DNA from: Sisyra terminalis
Lineage: Eukaryota; Arthropoda; Insecta; Neuroptera; Sisyridae
DNA length: 64,000 nt
NCBI GenBank assembly: GCA_958496175.1
Contig: OY292275.1
Location: 18,662,001 to 18,726,000 of the forward strand
Reading direction: 5' to 3'
The notes beneath the pieces are model-generated. The model saw nothing but the letters and a program-made list of their open reading frames with translations, was not told the DNA's origin and made no database searches. The translations under genes and the position numbers were made by a program. Shown here piece by piece: positions 48,401 through 60,771 of the stretch (within the stretch, counting starts at the first letter, position 1; each line of letters begins with the position of its first letter).

Positions 48401-48896
48401 AAAAAGGAATCTACTATCTCACTCGAGTATAACATTGTTTATGAAAGATATTTGACCATCGATGTTGATGAAATTAGTTTCAAACTTTATTAATTGATTA
48501 TCAGAACTAATTAAAAAAAATTGCCAAAAGTTGCTCAATTTGATGAATGATTGTTTAGAATAGAAATCGTTTATAATAGATTTAGCCAAGACTATAACGT
48601 TTACATCACAATTTAAGAGTTCTTGTTATCAACAATAAGATTACTTTAAATTTTTAATTTTACTTAAGTTTTTTAACTTACTGTTAAATACTAAAATTTA
48701 TTAATAACTTTAAAAAAGTATATCTATATTTGTTAATATTTTACTACTTAACTGAATTCATATTGTTTGAATACTTAGTAAGTTTGCCCAAAGTCTTAAG
48801 TCTTTTGATTAGTCTCAAGTATAGCCAAATTTATATATGAATATAAGCAAGGAAGTTATGTGGTGTCAGATATTTTGTTACGTATTTATTTAAAGA
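45401..48896. other. AT-rich non-coding DNA
   Basis: No gene recognised. A slightly GC-richer patch at 46,550-46,720 has no readable frame. Confidence 0.4.
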
Positions 48897-49801
48897 CTAG
48901 TAGTTGCCCGTTGCATTCGCAACTAAAGGTTTTATATCAATAAAATGTTTAGTATGAAATAATGTAGAGTTAATCAACAATCGAAATTTTAAATTTAATA
49001 ATCAAAGTGTTGTTAATTAAAAAAACTGTATCTAAAATTATACTAAGAAATATTTTTTTATATCATTTTAATAACAACATTTTAAATAACGTCATTTAAC
49101 TAAATTAGTATGAAATATTACTACTTATGTAGTACTTATACAAAATTGTCGATTTTAAATTTTGGTTCGTTTTCAACAATAAAACTTTTTAAAATCTATT
49201 TTTTAATGAACCAATGGTTCTTTTCTGGAGTAATTATATATTCGGCTGAAAAGCAAAAAGGTAGCAATTTTTGCCACATATTTTACTGTCAAATCAAATA
49301 TAAAATCTTCGATACTAACTTTTCCTCAATATTTAGAACAATTTGAAAACCAATTATTGTTATTGAAAATAAATAAAATATTCGAATTTACTTCCACGCT
49401 TTCCACCTATTTCCAACAATTTTGTATGTACAACTTCCAAATGTGCGAAATCGAATAGCTTTTTAGTCATGTTAAAAAAAAGGTCATTTTTTTTTCGTTT
49501 TACATTGTATTTTCAAATATAAGTGCACATTTGTGTCGATGAAACTTGGAAAGTGTTTTCCTTATACGATGCAGATATATAATAAGAAAGGGTTTTTGAA
49601 AATTTCTCCCGTAAAAGAGTGAAAAACGGTAGCAAAGTTTGTAAGGGATAACGTTTAATAAATAATCGAAATTTCAAATTTAATAATCAAAGTCCGTTTT
49701 ACCCATATCAACGTTTTGAATGCGTAAATGGGGATAACAGAGCGCATGCGTATAGCCTATTCTGCACGCACGGACGCATGATAGTCAATTTATATATAAG
49801 A
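48897..49801 (-). mobile_element. Non-autonomous Helitron, 905 bp
   Basis: On the minus strand it starts TCTTATATATAAATTGACTA after an A (49,801) and ends CAACGGGCAACTACTAG (48,897) before a T. Both ends match the 215-bp Helitron at 12,110. The first 100 bp also share CATGCG, the TATACGCATGCGCTC block and TTACGCATTCAAAACGTTG, so the two derive from one family. No Rep/helicase is encoded; the frame at 49,110-49,346 within it is unremarkable. Confidence 0.85.
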
Positions 49802-51636
49802 TATTGTAAAATGATCATCAATCGCAGCATTTCTTTATACCAAAGTATCTGGCTTTGATACGGGCCTCACACAGATTTTTTTTTTTAAATTTATTCATTA
49901 TCCAATTTTTTATTCTATACTCATCAAAGTATCTAATCTAATGGTTCTTAACTATGTTGAACGAACTATCTTCCACCAGTTTTTATCCGCTGTTTCTGAC
50001 CGAATTCTTCATAATTAAAAGCTTTTTTTTCAAACTCAAAATAAATACACCTAGGTGAATATAATGAAAAAAATCATAAAAGACCTGGCCGAACCCATGA
50101 GACTGACTCACCAAACTGATGGTTTCCCATCGACCATATCCAATTCCATCCACCAAATCATCGACCAAGCAATTGAAAAAGCTTAAATCTCTAATTCTCG
50201 ATTTTTATTTGAAAGAAGTAAATTTTCAAGTCATTTTTTCTTCTTTTGACAGGTTTATCAAGAAATCAAATAAATCTTGAAGTCATCTTTTTCCTCTTTC
50301 GAAAATATTTTTAACGAACAGTTATAAAAGAAACCGGATAAAACTGCAACTATAAAACGATAAATAAGTTTCAAGCAGCTATTTTCCTGTTTTTAGTAAA
50401 CTTTAAAACACAATTTTTAAAATGCAGCAGTATATTATATAATCTTTTTGTTGGTGTTTATAAGTACAATAAAAATATAATTTCAAAAAAATAATCTAAA
50501 CTTTCCTTTCCTGTTCCAAATATAATATTTTTATTTCTATTTATGTAAACAACTATCCATAAGACGGAAAGATGTGTTATTGGGAAATAGAAGTAATTTT
50601 TTCCATTTTATACTGCAGAAAACTACTTACCAACTGCAAATATTTGTTTGTCATTAATGAAATTAATTAATTATTATCTTATAAATTAAAGTTTTATATG
50701 TTAACTACCTATTGGCTAGACAGAGGACTAACGTGAAACTTAAAATAAATAATTAGCTCTTTTATCATATTTATCTTTAGTGAATATGTAGGAAGAGATC
50801 ATTATGTTAATTTTTATAAATTTTTAATTACTTAACTAGTGAACATACCTACTGTAAGATCAGAAAACTATAATTATAAATATTTCCATGAAAGTAATTT
50901 GTTTTTTTGGTTTAAGCTGGCAATTATCAAACTAGATAAATTCTGTTTTAAAATTGAAATTTGAATATAATAAAAGTTGCTACTACAGAATGTAAAGATC
51001 AGCTTTTATGGTTTTTATCAAAGCCAAATTTCGTTTTTATCTTTGTTAAATATTTTATTCAATATTCATGAATATTGGATGGCATAAAACTTGTGGTTTA
51101 ATTTTAATAAATATTCTAAAAATATGTTGATGAGATGAAAAGCATCATACACAACAGATATATACTCGTACTTCTTATAAGCATGGACTTGTATATATTT
51201 TTCGTAAGCTAGACTATTTATAATAAAATATTCATAAGTTTTTTGTTGAAATGCGTGAAGTTATTTTATATTCTGTATCTGTTTCGTTTTTTTTTTGTTC
51301 TGTTTACGAATAAATAGTTAATGAAAACTTATAATGTTAAGCAATAATTTTAACTTTTAAGAAACTGCTGTAATTATTTTAATGTTGACTAAGTTTTCTC
51401 AAGTTAATATTATTGACTTATGAGAATTAAAGTTTAAATAGCATTTTATGCTAAATGATCATTTTTTTTGGTGAAGTTTTATTTTGATGTTTAACAATCA
51501 TAATTGAGTATAACTGAAAAAGTATATGTTCTGCCTAATGAATACGATAGGTGTTTCAAAATTAAGGACTCCATGATTCTAATAATCGAAAAAATCTATA
51601 TAAAAACATGAAATAAAGTATATTTACAATATCCAT

Positions 51637-51638
<2 letters not shown>
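49802..51638. other. AT-rich non-coding DNA
   Basis: No gene recognised. Confidence 0.4.

Positions 51639-51714
<76 letters not shown>
51639..51714. repeat. (AT)38 microsatellite
   Basis: An uninterrupted 76-bp AT dinucleotide run, followed by GTATATACACACACAG, where it shades into a short CA run. Confidence 0.97.
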
Positions 51715-51721
<7 letters not shown>

Positions 51722-54028
51722 CACACACAGTATTAATGAGTTATTTTTCTCCATAATGACTATTTACTTAGATGCATTTTTCAAGGTGCATTGGAAGTTT
51801 TTGTTTGTCAGCCTCATAGAAGCTTTTTGCCGAATCCTTTTCTTGATATTGGATGTCTTCTATCTTCATTCCTTCATCTATTTTTACCCTTTTCCTTCCT
51901 AAATATTTTTTTAGGCTCAAGGGCAAATGGTAGTCAGACTTATATATTTCGTTTTCAAATTAATATAATGGAAGTTATATATTTTTAATTGTGGTTAACC
52001 TAAATTAAACTTATTCATCAGTTTATAAAATCATTACAAAAATTTGTTGAAAAATTTAAAAAAAAATGTCTAACATTTATCCGGAAAAATAAGTATTAAG
52101 CCTTTGGTAAAAGTTCTTGTTATTTAAATCAATACATTCAATTAAATTTAAATGATGAATATTGTTTGTACAACGTTTACGATATTTTTTTTTTTGCTGA
52201 ATTAACGTTAATATTTACAAAAGTAAGGATGAATCGAAAATTTTCGAGGGTTTATGGTAGGTAATATTTGCATAAGAAAAATGTAAACAATCCGATAAAA
52301 AAGTATTAATGTTTTTTTATAAATTTTAATCACAAGATGGAAATGTAACCTTCAAATTAAATAAATAAAAAAAGCGATTAAGTCTAACGGAAGCAGTATG
52401 TGAAACGTTGCAGTATTATATAAGTTTAGACAGAGAAATAATTAGTATCCGTTATATCTAAAAAACGAAAAACCAGTATAATTTATGACAAATAAATTTA
52501 AAAACTTGGGAAAATTATATTTATTTATATTTTTAAGTAATTAAAATAATTAATAAGCGGTAATTCATTGGTTAAAAATGAGTAATCTAATTTAGTGTTG
52601 TACAAGTGGCACTGGAAGTCCCACAAAAAGAAGACCAAAACTTTCAATTTGAAGAACTTTGCCAGGAATAGACGACCCTGAAGAGAAGAATTCAATCACG
52701 CGGGAAATTTAACCAATTTTTTTTTAAAAAAACTTGAAAATAATCGCTAGAACATTGATTTATCCGTTGAATATTAAAATGAAAAACTAACAATCTTTGA
52801 AATTAAATTAACCGTTTTAAAACGCTTGAAAAAATGCGTTATTTTCAAAGTATTTTTTAATAAAATAGTTTATATTAATTTATTGCCGATATTGAGATAG
52901 TATTGAAAAACTTAGTTCTTTTAAATTAAATTATTGTAATTTTACATATTAACATGTTCAATAAAAAACTAAAAAGAAAGCTTTGAGCTTTTACCAATCA
53001 ATTTCCATCTTGAATTTCAAAGTACTGATGTAATAAAAAAAAATGATATGAGTAATTCAAGTACCTACTTAAATCCCAATTTATTTTTTCCATATCGCAA
53101 AATATATGCTTTTAATGAGCGACATGGCAGAATATCTAAAATTGAATATACTTACGTTCTAAATTGGAAACCTCTCAAAAATCAATTTTGAAAATTCATG
53201 ATATTATCTTGTAATTTGAATTATAATTATATTTTTCCATGAGTAACATAATATTTGTTAAAGAAACTTGAAGTTTTTATTTGTTGTACCAAATATTTCA
53301 ATAGGATAATTTTAAAAATAAAAATCAATTATTGACCAAATTTAATTAGTCTCAATAACTCAACAAAAGTCAATTATTTATAATATGCTTTGATTGAGTG
53401 CGTTTACCTTTTTCAACTTCATAACTTTCCAAACCAATGTTATTAACTTGGTTTATATGAGATTTTGAAGAGGACTTCATTTATAACTTCTTAAAAAAAC
53501 GTAAGTTATATAATAATATGATTTAAACTTACCTTACCATATCCACTTTTAAATATGGAACGCGGATAAACTAGTAATTTAGGTTAATTATGTCCAAGAG
53601 CGACTGTAATAATTAAGTATATTATTCTAAAGCTCATATTACTTGACTACTAAAACTTTCATTATGACGGAGATTAAATCTTCCTTCTACTGGACTTGAG
53701 AATCAAAATAATCTGCCAACAAACAATGCAATGAAACAGTTCTTAGATATGATTGTTTCGTTTTTAATTACTATAAAAGAGTTCAGTTCATAACAAAAAA
53801 GGAAGAACAATATAAACAAGATCAAGTTAAATGAGGTATTTAAAATGTTTTAGATTATTTGACTTCACACTATTTGCTTTTCAATTTTTTTACTAATTGT
53901 TAGAAATATATAAATTTTGTAAGTTTAAATAACTATAAGAGTGTAAAGAGTTATTTAGCACTTTGGATATAATAATAAAAATATGAAACTTATTATTTTT
54001 ATTGTAACTTTTAAAATTTTAGTCTTTA
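51715..54028. other. AT-rich DNA with second copy of a small repeat
   Basis: 52,655-52,712 is the partner of the unclassified repeat at 39,443-39,500. Near 53,552-53,575 ATATGGAACGCGGATAAACT followed by AGT resembles a Helitron-like 3' end and partly matches 11,901-11,926. No gene seen. Confidence 0.35.
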
Positions 54029-54749
54029 TTAAGGGTGGATCACCGTTAGAACGTAAAAAAAAATAACTTTTTTAAAACTGCTGCCAATTTTTTTTTTTTA
54101 GAGATATTAAAAAACGGTCTTCGGCATGTAAAAGTTGAAATTTTGAACTATTTTTTTATTTGCCCCGATATGTCCCCCCTCCCCCTTTTACAGCGCTTTG
54201 AAAAAGGGTCCTCAAAAATGAGGAGGCAAACGAGAGACAAGTTTTCTCGGAAACCGGAAGTCGGATCATGATTTTCCAAAGAATGTAGGTTTTGGTAATC
54301 TTTGGCGTCTTCTTGGTACTGAACCTCGAAAATCCGAAAAAAGTTGAAAATTCACAAAATGGCGCGACTTTGAAAAAAAAGTTAAAAAAAACGACATTTT
54401 TTGGACCTTTCCCCCTCTCCCACTTTGAGGGGGAGGGAGGTTTGGCCAATTCCAGAGGTTCAGTACCAAGAAGACGTGTTGAACTATAACACTTTCCAGT
54501 TTCAAGTCAATCCGTCGGATAGTTTCTGAGAAATCTTTGTCTCCCAGTTTTAAAAAGTTGATTTCGAGAAAAACGCATTTAAAGTTTTTTTAAGATATTT
54601 TTTTATGTTATTATCAATTTATTCAATTTTACCAGAAAATACATTAGTCAGCTATTTCAATCCTTTTAACACGTTATTCTTGAATGTTATAAGAAGACAT
54701 TTATGGAAAAAAAAATCGATTTTTTTTTCTGACGGTGATCCACCCTTAA
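54029..54749. mobile_element. TTAA-flanked inverted-repeat MITE
   Basis: Terminal repeats GGGTGGATCACCGTTAGA (54,033-54,050) and the complement of TCTGACGGTGATCCACCC (54,728-54,745) match at 17 of 18 positions, and each is bounded by TTAA. A TTAA target suggests a piggyBac-type element, although those usually begin CCC; a TA target cannot be excluded. The interior is GC-rich with C and G runs near 54,170 and 54,410-54,440 and holds a second, exact 22-bp inverted repeat (54,306-54,327 and 54,455-54,476). Overlapping open frames on both strands arise from this composition and are not genes. Confidence 0.8.
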
Positions 54750-56541
54750 GTAATATAAAAAAATATAGTACTTAAGCACTTTTCAATTTTTCAATTCTTC
54801 ACTTAAAACTTAATCTTTTTTTGGATAAACTTTGAATTTTTCACGATTATTTAAGATGCACAAGTTGACTGATATTGGGTTGAAAACTTTATAATTATCT
54901 TACAGTTATCGTCCATTTACATCTGTTTCTTGCCAATTTGAATGTTTTAAATCAGAATCACGGAAAAAATTAATGGTATTTCTAAATAGATATTATGGCT
55001 CTTACTTGTGAAGTTTAAATAAGGATTCTCAGGCTGTAGTCAACTTTCCGTTACTAAAAGTTGGTTAATTTTTCTTTTTCTCTTTACTTTTGTTTTAATA
55101 CGATTCACCAGAACGAGGTTTGGAAAGCCTGAACACTTATTTACTTCTCCACTTCACTTTGTTCCTTATTTCGCTTATTGTAAGCCATGAAGCCGAGACT
55201 CTCAGATTTTTTAATGCCATAAAGTGCTGCATTTAATAGATTCTATTGAATTGCAAGCCTTTGGTTGTATGGTGAGTAAAAGAGCTGAGGATCTGCTTTT
55301 CTGAAAAACGATAATGATAAGCAGTGCATGTGTGGATAATACTGAATATGATAAGCAGTTTCTCAGCAGCTCTGTGTGCTAGAAAATACATAATGGAGGA
55401 TCTAACAGTTCTCTTTACTTTGTAATTACTAGTTTTTTTCTTATCTTTAGTTTTCGTAAATTCCAAAGTACATAGCCGATTCTTACCAGAATTGATTCAG
55501 AATAATTTTTTTTGGAGAAATAGAGCATTTTACATATATAAGACCTACATACTGGAAAAAAAAGAAAATCAATTTTGATATTATTCAGATTAAAAACTTT
55601 TCCGTTATTACTATTGCGTTAAATATATTCTGCCTACTTATTATGCCGGTCATAAAGAACAGTAGTAAGTTGTTCTATATAAAGAAGTTCTTAATTTTTT
55701 CCCTTAATTTTCGGCTCTCTTAATCATTGTTATTTTTATAATTGATAATATTTGGCAAATCGACAATGTCTTAGTTTTAATTTCATACAAAACATACCTG
55801 GATATGATGAGTCTTAATCTATTTATTAATTTTCATTTATATAAGTACGTTTCCTATTTTAAAAATATAATTAGTAAAAGATCAAAGTTAAATATACGCA
55901 AAAAGGAGAATGGGTTCATTTATATTATTGTATATAAATAGTTCCTGACAAATAAAATCGAAGAGAAGAAAACAATTTTATAAAATAATTTCATCATTTA
56001 CCTATAACTTCATCGATAACTATAAATATATACAATAAACTAAGTAGAATTTCGAAAAAAATTATTTCAGATATATTGCCCAGAGTGAACATTAAATTGC
56101 TTAATCGAACAAAACCTTATTATAAAATTTAGTTGCATAAGACAATATGATCATATGAACCATACATAATAAACCTTGTCCACCCATATTTACTGTTCTG
56201 AATTTATATCAAATCTCAAATAAATCCCAATTTACTTTAGATAAAGCACCTGAAAAGTTCTTTCCAATTAAGTTTTCAAATATTTATTTTATTTAATTAT
56301 AGTTGATGAGGAAGTCACAATAAATGATAAAATGTTCAAATTACAAACATGATTTATTAAATGGTTAGTAACTAAATGATAGCAAAGTTCTTAAAAGAAA
56401 ATAAAACTTACCTTTCATTTAATTGTCTTTAAAATTAAGCTTTGATCAATCTTAAATTAAATTGTAGAAACAAAAAGCAATGTGAAAAATTCTAGCTATA
56501 GTCTATAGGTACATTTTTGTTTCGATTACAGCGCTTAAAAT
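54750..56541. other. AT-rich non-coding DNA
   Basis: A GC-richer patch at 55,080-55,400 contains acceptor-like and donor-like sites on the plus strand (CTCTCAG near 55,204, ATG|GTGAGT near 55,271), but all three frames between them have stops. An untranslated exon is possible but unsupported. Confidence 0.3.
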
Positions 56542-57421
56542 AGTACAGCGATCGTAAAGTAATGATCTTTTTAGCATAAAATTAAAACACAAAATTTTGG
56601 AGTTTTAATATCAATGATATTATTATCCCCAATATAATCAACCTTTTCATACCTAGTATAATTTTTTTAATTTCTAATGAATAAAAACAATTGATTACTA
56701 AAATACATACCTGAAACTCACAATTCGAATATCATTTAAGTTTAATCACATAGGCAATATTGTAGTGATTGATAATAATGAGAAAACTATGGACGACTAT
56801 GGTGTATAAGACAATATCAACAACCCTTAATTTATTAGGGTTTTTTGAAGGGTTTTTCTTGTAAAAAGAAGTCTTGCATTATCGGGTTGCATAATAATGT
56901 TTTCTCTGTTTGCAATTATTGAAAACTTTTTAGTTTTTGGTTGGTTGACCAAAATTTATTAGGAATATTTGACAGCTCTTTGACTATCTAATACGTTTTT
57001 TGTACCATTTCCTTCCTTACTATTAAATTATTTTTCGTTTTTATCATTCTTGGTTGGTGTAAGAAAGATAATCAAAAATTATTGCTTTTGGATTTGAAAA
57101 AACTTATTTGGCCCTGATAATTATCTAATGCATTTGGATAAATACTGAAAATGTTTTTGGTTGTAACTTTACGCTCGTATACCCTATAATACTCGAAATG
57201 CATACAATATCTGTGTCCCTTCTCCCTTCGAATATTTGTGTTATCAATGAAATATGAATTTTCGAATAATAAAAAATTGTCATCATTCACGAATTGACAA
57301 GTCACTCTTATCATAAAATTCGGATTCTTTAGTATGACTTTGAAATAACATATTAGCCGATAAAAGGCAATTGAAAGTTTATGGGTTCAAAAACGACATT
57401 ACTTTCCGGTCCCTCTTATAA
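56542..57421. mobile_element. Decayed mariner-like inverted-repeat element
   Basis: The left end (ACAGCGATCGTAAAGTAATG) and the complement of the right end (AGAGGGACCGGAAAGTAATG, then TCGTTTTT) are inverted copies of the terminus also seen at 30,566. The left interior (56,575-56,720) aligns with 30,738-30,950. At about 880 bp it is shorter than a full mariner, and I find no transposase motif in either strand, including the frame at 57,072-57,314. Confidence 0.5.
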
Positions 57422-59379
57422 AAAAATTATTAAATATAATTGATTTTTCTTATTCTGCACTTATAAACTACGGTATTTGTTACTGACGTTTTTTTTATAA
57501 AAAAAATATCGATTACTAGTAAAGTTAGTTTTACAAGTTACATTTAGTGACAGTTAATTGATATGTTAATTCCATATTTAAATTTATATTTTTAAATCTT
57601 AATTTTATGTTAAAGTTAAAATAAATATTGGTAGTTTTAAATATTGATCTAATAAAAATAAAATAAAATTGAGAAAAAAGGGAAAATTCATATAAATAAG
57701 GTTGCAAAGAAGTATGGAATTGAATGTTTAAATCACTCAACAGAAAACAAAAAAAAATGCTTTCAGGCAATGAATAGGTACAACAATACCTATAATGACG
57801 AATATTTATGACTCTCCCCTAATTGTAATTTTTAAATGAAACTCTTGGGGGTATTTAAATTGATTGATTCAATCAATTAACAATTGTATTGATAATATGT
57901 GTATGATTTCATGTATACTAACAAATAAGTTTAAATTTTATTATTATTTGAAATCAATTAAATTTTAAACTGTGGTTCAATGGCAAATGAATACAAAATG
58001 TTATATAAAATGCGCTTTGACAGCATTATTATTATAAACAATCATGAGATTTGTACACAATCAAATTGAAATTTTATTATCTCCAATAACTAATACTTGC
58101 ATTTATTCATTATGATTTTATGTTTGCCATTAAAAATAATTCATAAAAGTGTTATTTTTAATCAAAATAGTTAAAAAAAAATCATTAAGGGTGAGAGCTT
58201 TTTCAAAATCAAAAAAACAATTTATTCTTTGTTTCTTTTTTTTCCAATACAATGTTTAGTTTCTAAAAAAAAAACTTTAAAAAGAAAGTGCATAAAGAGC
58301 TTATATGTTTGCACAAAGGGAAAATATTTGCTGTAAGTTTAAACACTGCTAATTCGGTGAGTTTACGAGCTATAAAAACGGAGTTGTAACTTAAATTTTG
58401 TCACGTCTCAAGTTATTTATCAATTTAAGTATCATATGCTTGTAATACTTATTTCTCTAAGGAGTTTGAGGAACCATCTGGTCCAGATTTATTTTTTTAA
58501 TTTTAATTTAATTTTGTCGTCAATATTATTTCAATATATACCGGAAAAGTTATTTTTAATTAATAAAAGGACATATCAGATTAGTTGAATCTAATTTAAT
58601 GTCCCCTTTTGGCGCTTATCAAATTAAAACGTCGATAATTACAAAACTTCAGTGAGATCCTTCAAAATTATCAATTTAAAAAAGTAAAAATTAAATTAAT
58701 TTCGCACCCTAAACGTTTTCAATTCTGTTAACTCATCGTCATTATTTTCCACAAATAAATTATTGCCAAAAACTCTTCTCAAATAATAGGTTTTTGTTCT
58801 AGCAGCATAAATCACGCTGCACTAATTCATTAAAGATCTTCAAACAATGATAATATTAATTGCTAATAATAATTGGGATCCAAAAAATAGTCGCCATAAC
58901 TTTTGGATCAAACTTACAACTTTGAATTTTAGTGACAACGACAGCATTATTCTTCACATCAGAAACTTTTGTCTCAACTTAAAATTAAATTAAAACATTT
59001 GTTAATTTCATATCCCTACTAATTTAAAGCATAAAATACTATTATTAAAAAATTTAAATTAAACGTTAAAGTTATATTAAATTATTTACAGTCCAAACAT
59101 TGGAATAGTTTAAAGTATACAGGAAATAACTTTTGTTACATACTATAAAAATAGCTAAAATTAATCAAGTATAACGAACTTATAAAATGTACAGTTCAAG
59201 TTCAAATTTTGAATCAATTATACACACCTTTCTAGGGTTTGGAGCCGTTTTAATTATCATAAGCAAAATTTATCTAAGCCATTATAACTATTTGAAGCCT
59301 ATTAGTACAATCAATCAAGAATCGATACATGAGATATTCTTAAAGTTCTTACGAAATACACTATATAATAAACGCCTTA
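57422..59379. other. AT-rich non-coding DNA
   Basis: No gene recognised. The frame at 59,187-59,411 runs into the following SINE and is not convincing. Confidence 0.4.
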
Positions 59380-59520
59380 AAAGCCAACTAGTGGTCAAGT
59401 CACCTAAGTGATTGCTCCAAAACTATCGAGAAAATTTTTGATATTTCTCGTTTTACGGATTTCTATTAATCCTAGAGTCGCTTAAATTCTTGGTTGTTAT
59501 AAAGCGATAGTAAATAGCAA
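59380..59520 (+). repeat. tRNA-derived SINE copy 7, B-box deletion
   Basis: CCAACTAGTGGTCAAGTCAC and GATTGCTCCAAAACTATCGA run directly into GAGAAAATTTTTGATATTTC, so the B box is deleted. The tail is well kept: TTACGGATTTCTATTAATCC, TAGAGTCGCTTAA and GTTATAAAGCGATAGTAAAT. Confidence 0.82.
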
Positions 59521-59737
59521 AAATAAACGCTATATTGATGGTATGTACTGCAATCTGAATTCCTGTAAAGCGTGTAAAATTGAGTTCAAAAAATAATAGT
59601 GTATAGTATTTGCTTAGAAAGAAAAGTTGTATCAAAAAGACCAAAACTTCAAACAAAGCCTTAAAAGTATTTTTTTAAATACCATAAATAGTATTCACTT
59701 GAAATTAGCAAAGTCCGGCGGAGTCTTTAGTCTAGAG

Positions 59738-60164
59738 CAGGAGTTCCCAACTTACTAGGACCCAAGGGCACCTTCTTGAGTGGCAATCTGAGCGGTGGGC
59801 ACCAGATATTTTTTCAAGGGATATTTACGGTTAGACTTAACCAATAATTCATTTAAATAATACACAAAAAATAGTATGTTCCCAAAATAAAATTATAAAG
59901 TATACATATTCTGGTAATTGAATTGAATTTGGAGAATTCATTACTAGAAAGCCTTATTACAAGGACGGAAACAAACTAAACTTCATCTAGAAGATGCATT
60001 TCAACAGGCAAAATTATAACGATGTTTAATTTCTATAAATTATTTTTATCATAACATTTGACTGTACATTTAAATATTGTTTAATGTGATTGCACATTGG
60101 CGGCCACACGTAAAACAGTCGGTGGGTGCCAGTGTACCCGAAGGCATAGGGTTGGGAACCACTG
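59738..60164. mobile_element. hAT-like MITE
   Basis: The left end CAGGAGTTCCCAACTTACTA and the complement of the right end CAGTGGTTCCCAACCCTATG are hAT-type terminal repeats, extending inward to GGGCACC/GGGTGCC-type blocks. Flanks GTCTAGAG and GTCTACAA fit a partly decayed 8-bp target duplication. No transposase is encoded in the 427 bp. Confidence 0.85.
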
Positions 60165-60567
60165 GTCTACAATATATATTTTTCGTACTGCCACCCCTTA
60201 GAATTTTTGTTACCAGACATTGTAATTAATTTAAGCTAATAATTGGTTATAACTACTTTACGAGACAACCGAACTATTTCTTCATAAATCAAAGTTTTAT
60301 AAGCTTTAATTTGGCAACAAAATTGGCATAATTTATATTAAGAATATGAAAAGAAAATGAAGTTTAACTGAAGTCTAATCTTGAAGTTGACCAAATTTAG
60401 AAACCGAAATTTGCTTTGTTTCTTAAAATAGGCTCAGCGTCAGAATATAATAGAAATGTACTCTTAGAATCATATCAAAATGGCTATGTATAAGATCTAA
60501 GAAACCAAAAGCTCGTGATGACTGGACCTTTGTTATTTTATAAAAGCTGAAAATTTCTACGTGCATG

Positions 60568-60771
60568 TCCCCAATACAGTTCAGAACGATCAACCGCTAT
60601 GGAGTCTTAGTGATTCCCCCCAGTTCATTTATATACAAGGTGTACCCACCGTAAATATGCGTTGGACATATACTCTTTGCATATAGTAAGTACCCCAGCG
60701 GATCAGTAACTTCGGGACAAGGATACTTGTAACTCCGTAGTCAATGATCGTTCTTACCGATATTGGGGAAA
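60568..60771. repeat. Inverted-repeat element, about 205 bp
   Basis: TCCCCAATACAGTTCAGAAC and the complement of the right end, TCCCCAATATCGGTAAGAAC, both continue GATCA and then diverge through a further 25 bp of weaker matches (CTATGGAGT against CTACGGAGT). It looks like a MITE of unknown superfamily. No clear target duplication was found. Confidence 0.65.

Noticed and set aside
54156..54505. Overlapping open frames of 65-97 codons on both strands
   Set aside because: They lie wholly inside the TTAA-flanked MITE and follow from its GC-rich inverted-repeat composition.
55204..55270. Plus-strand exon between CTCTCAG and ATG|GTGAGT
   Set aside because: All three reading frames contain stops within the segment and there is no neighbouring exon.
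2508..59520. Functional tRNA genes at the SINE heads
   Set aside because: They lack a full acceptor stem and continue into a shared non-tRNA body, with several copies damaged in the A or B box.
60690..60740. TAACTTCGGGACAAGGATAC resembles a stretch of large-subunit rRNA
   Set aside because: Only about 18 bases match, the flanks do not continue as rRNA, and the stretch belongs to an inverted-repeat element.
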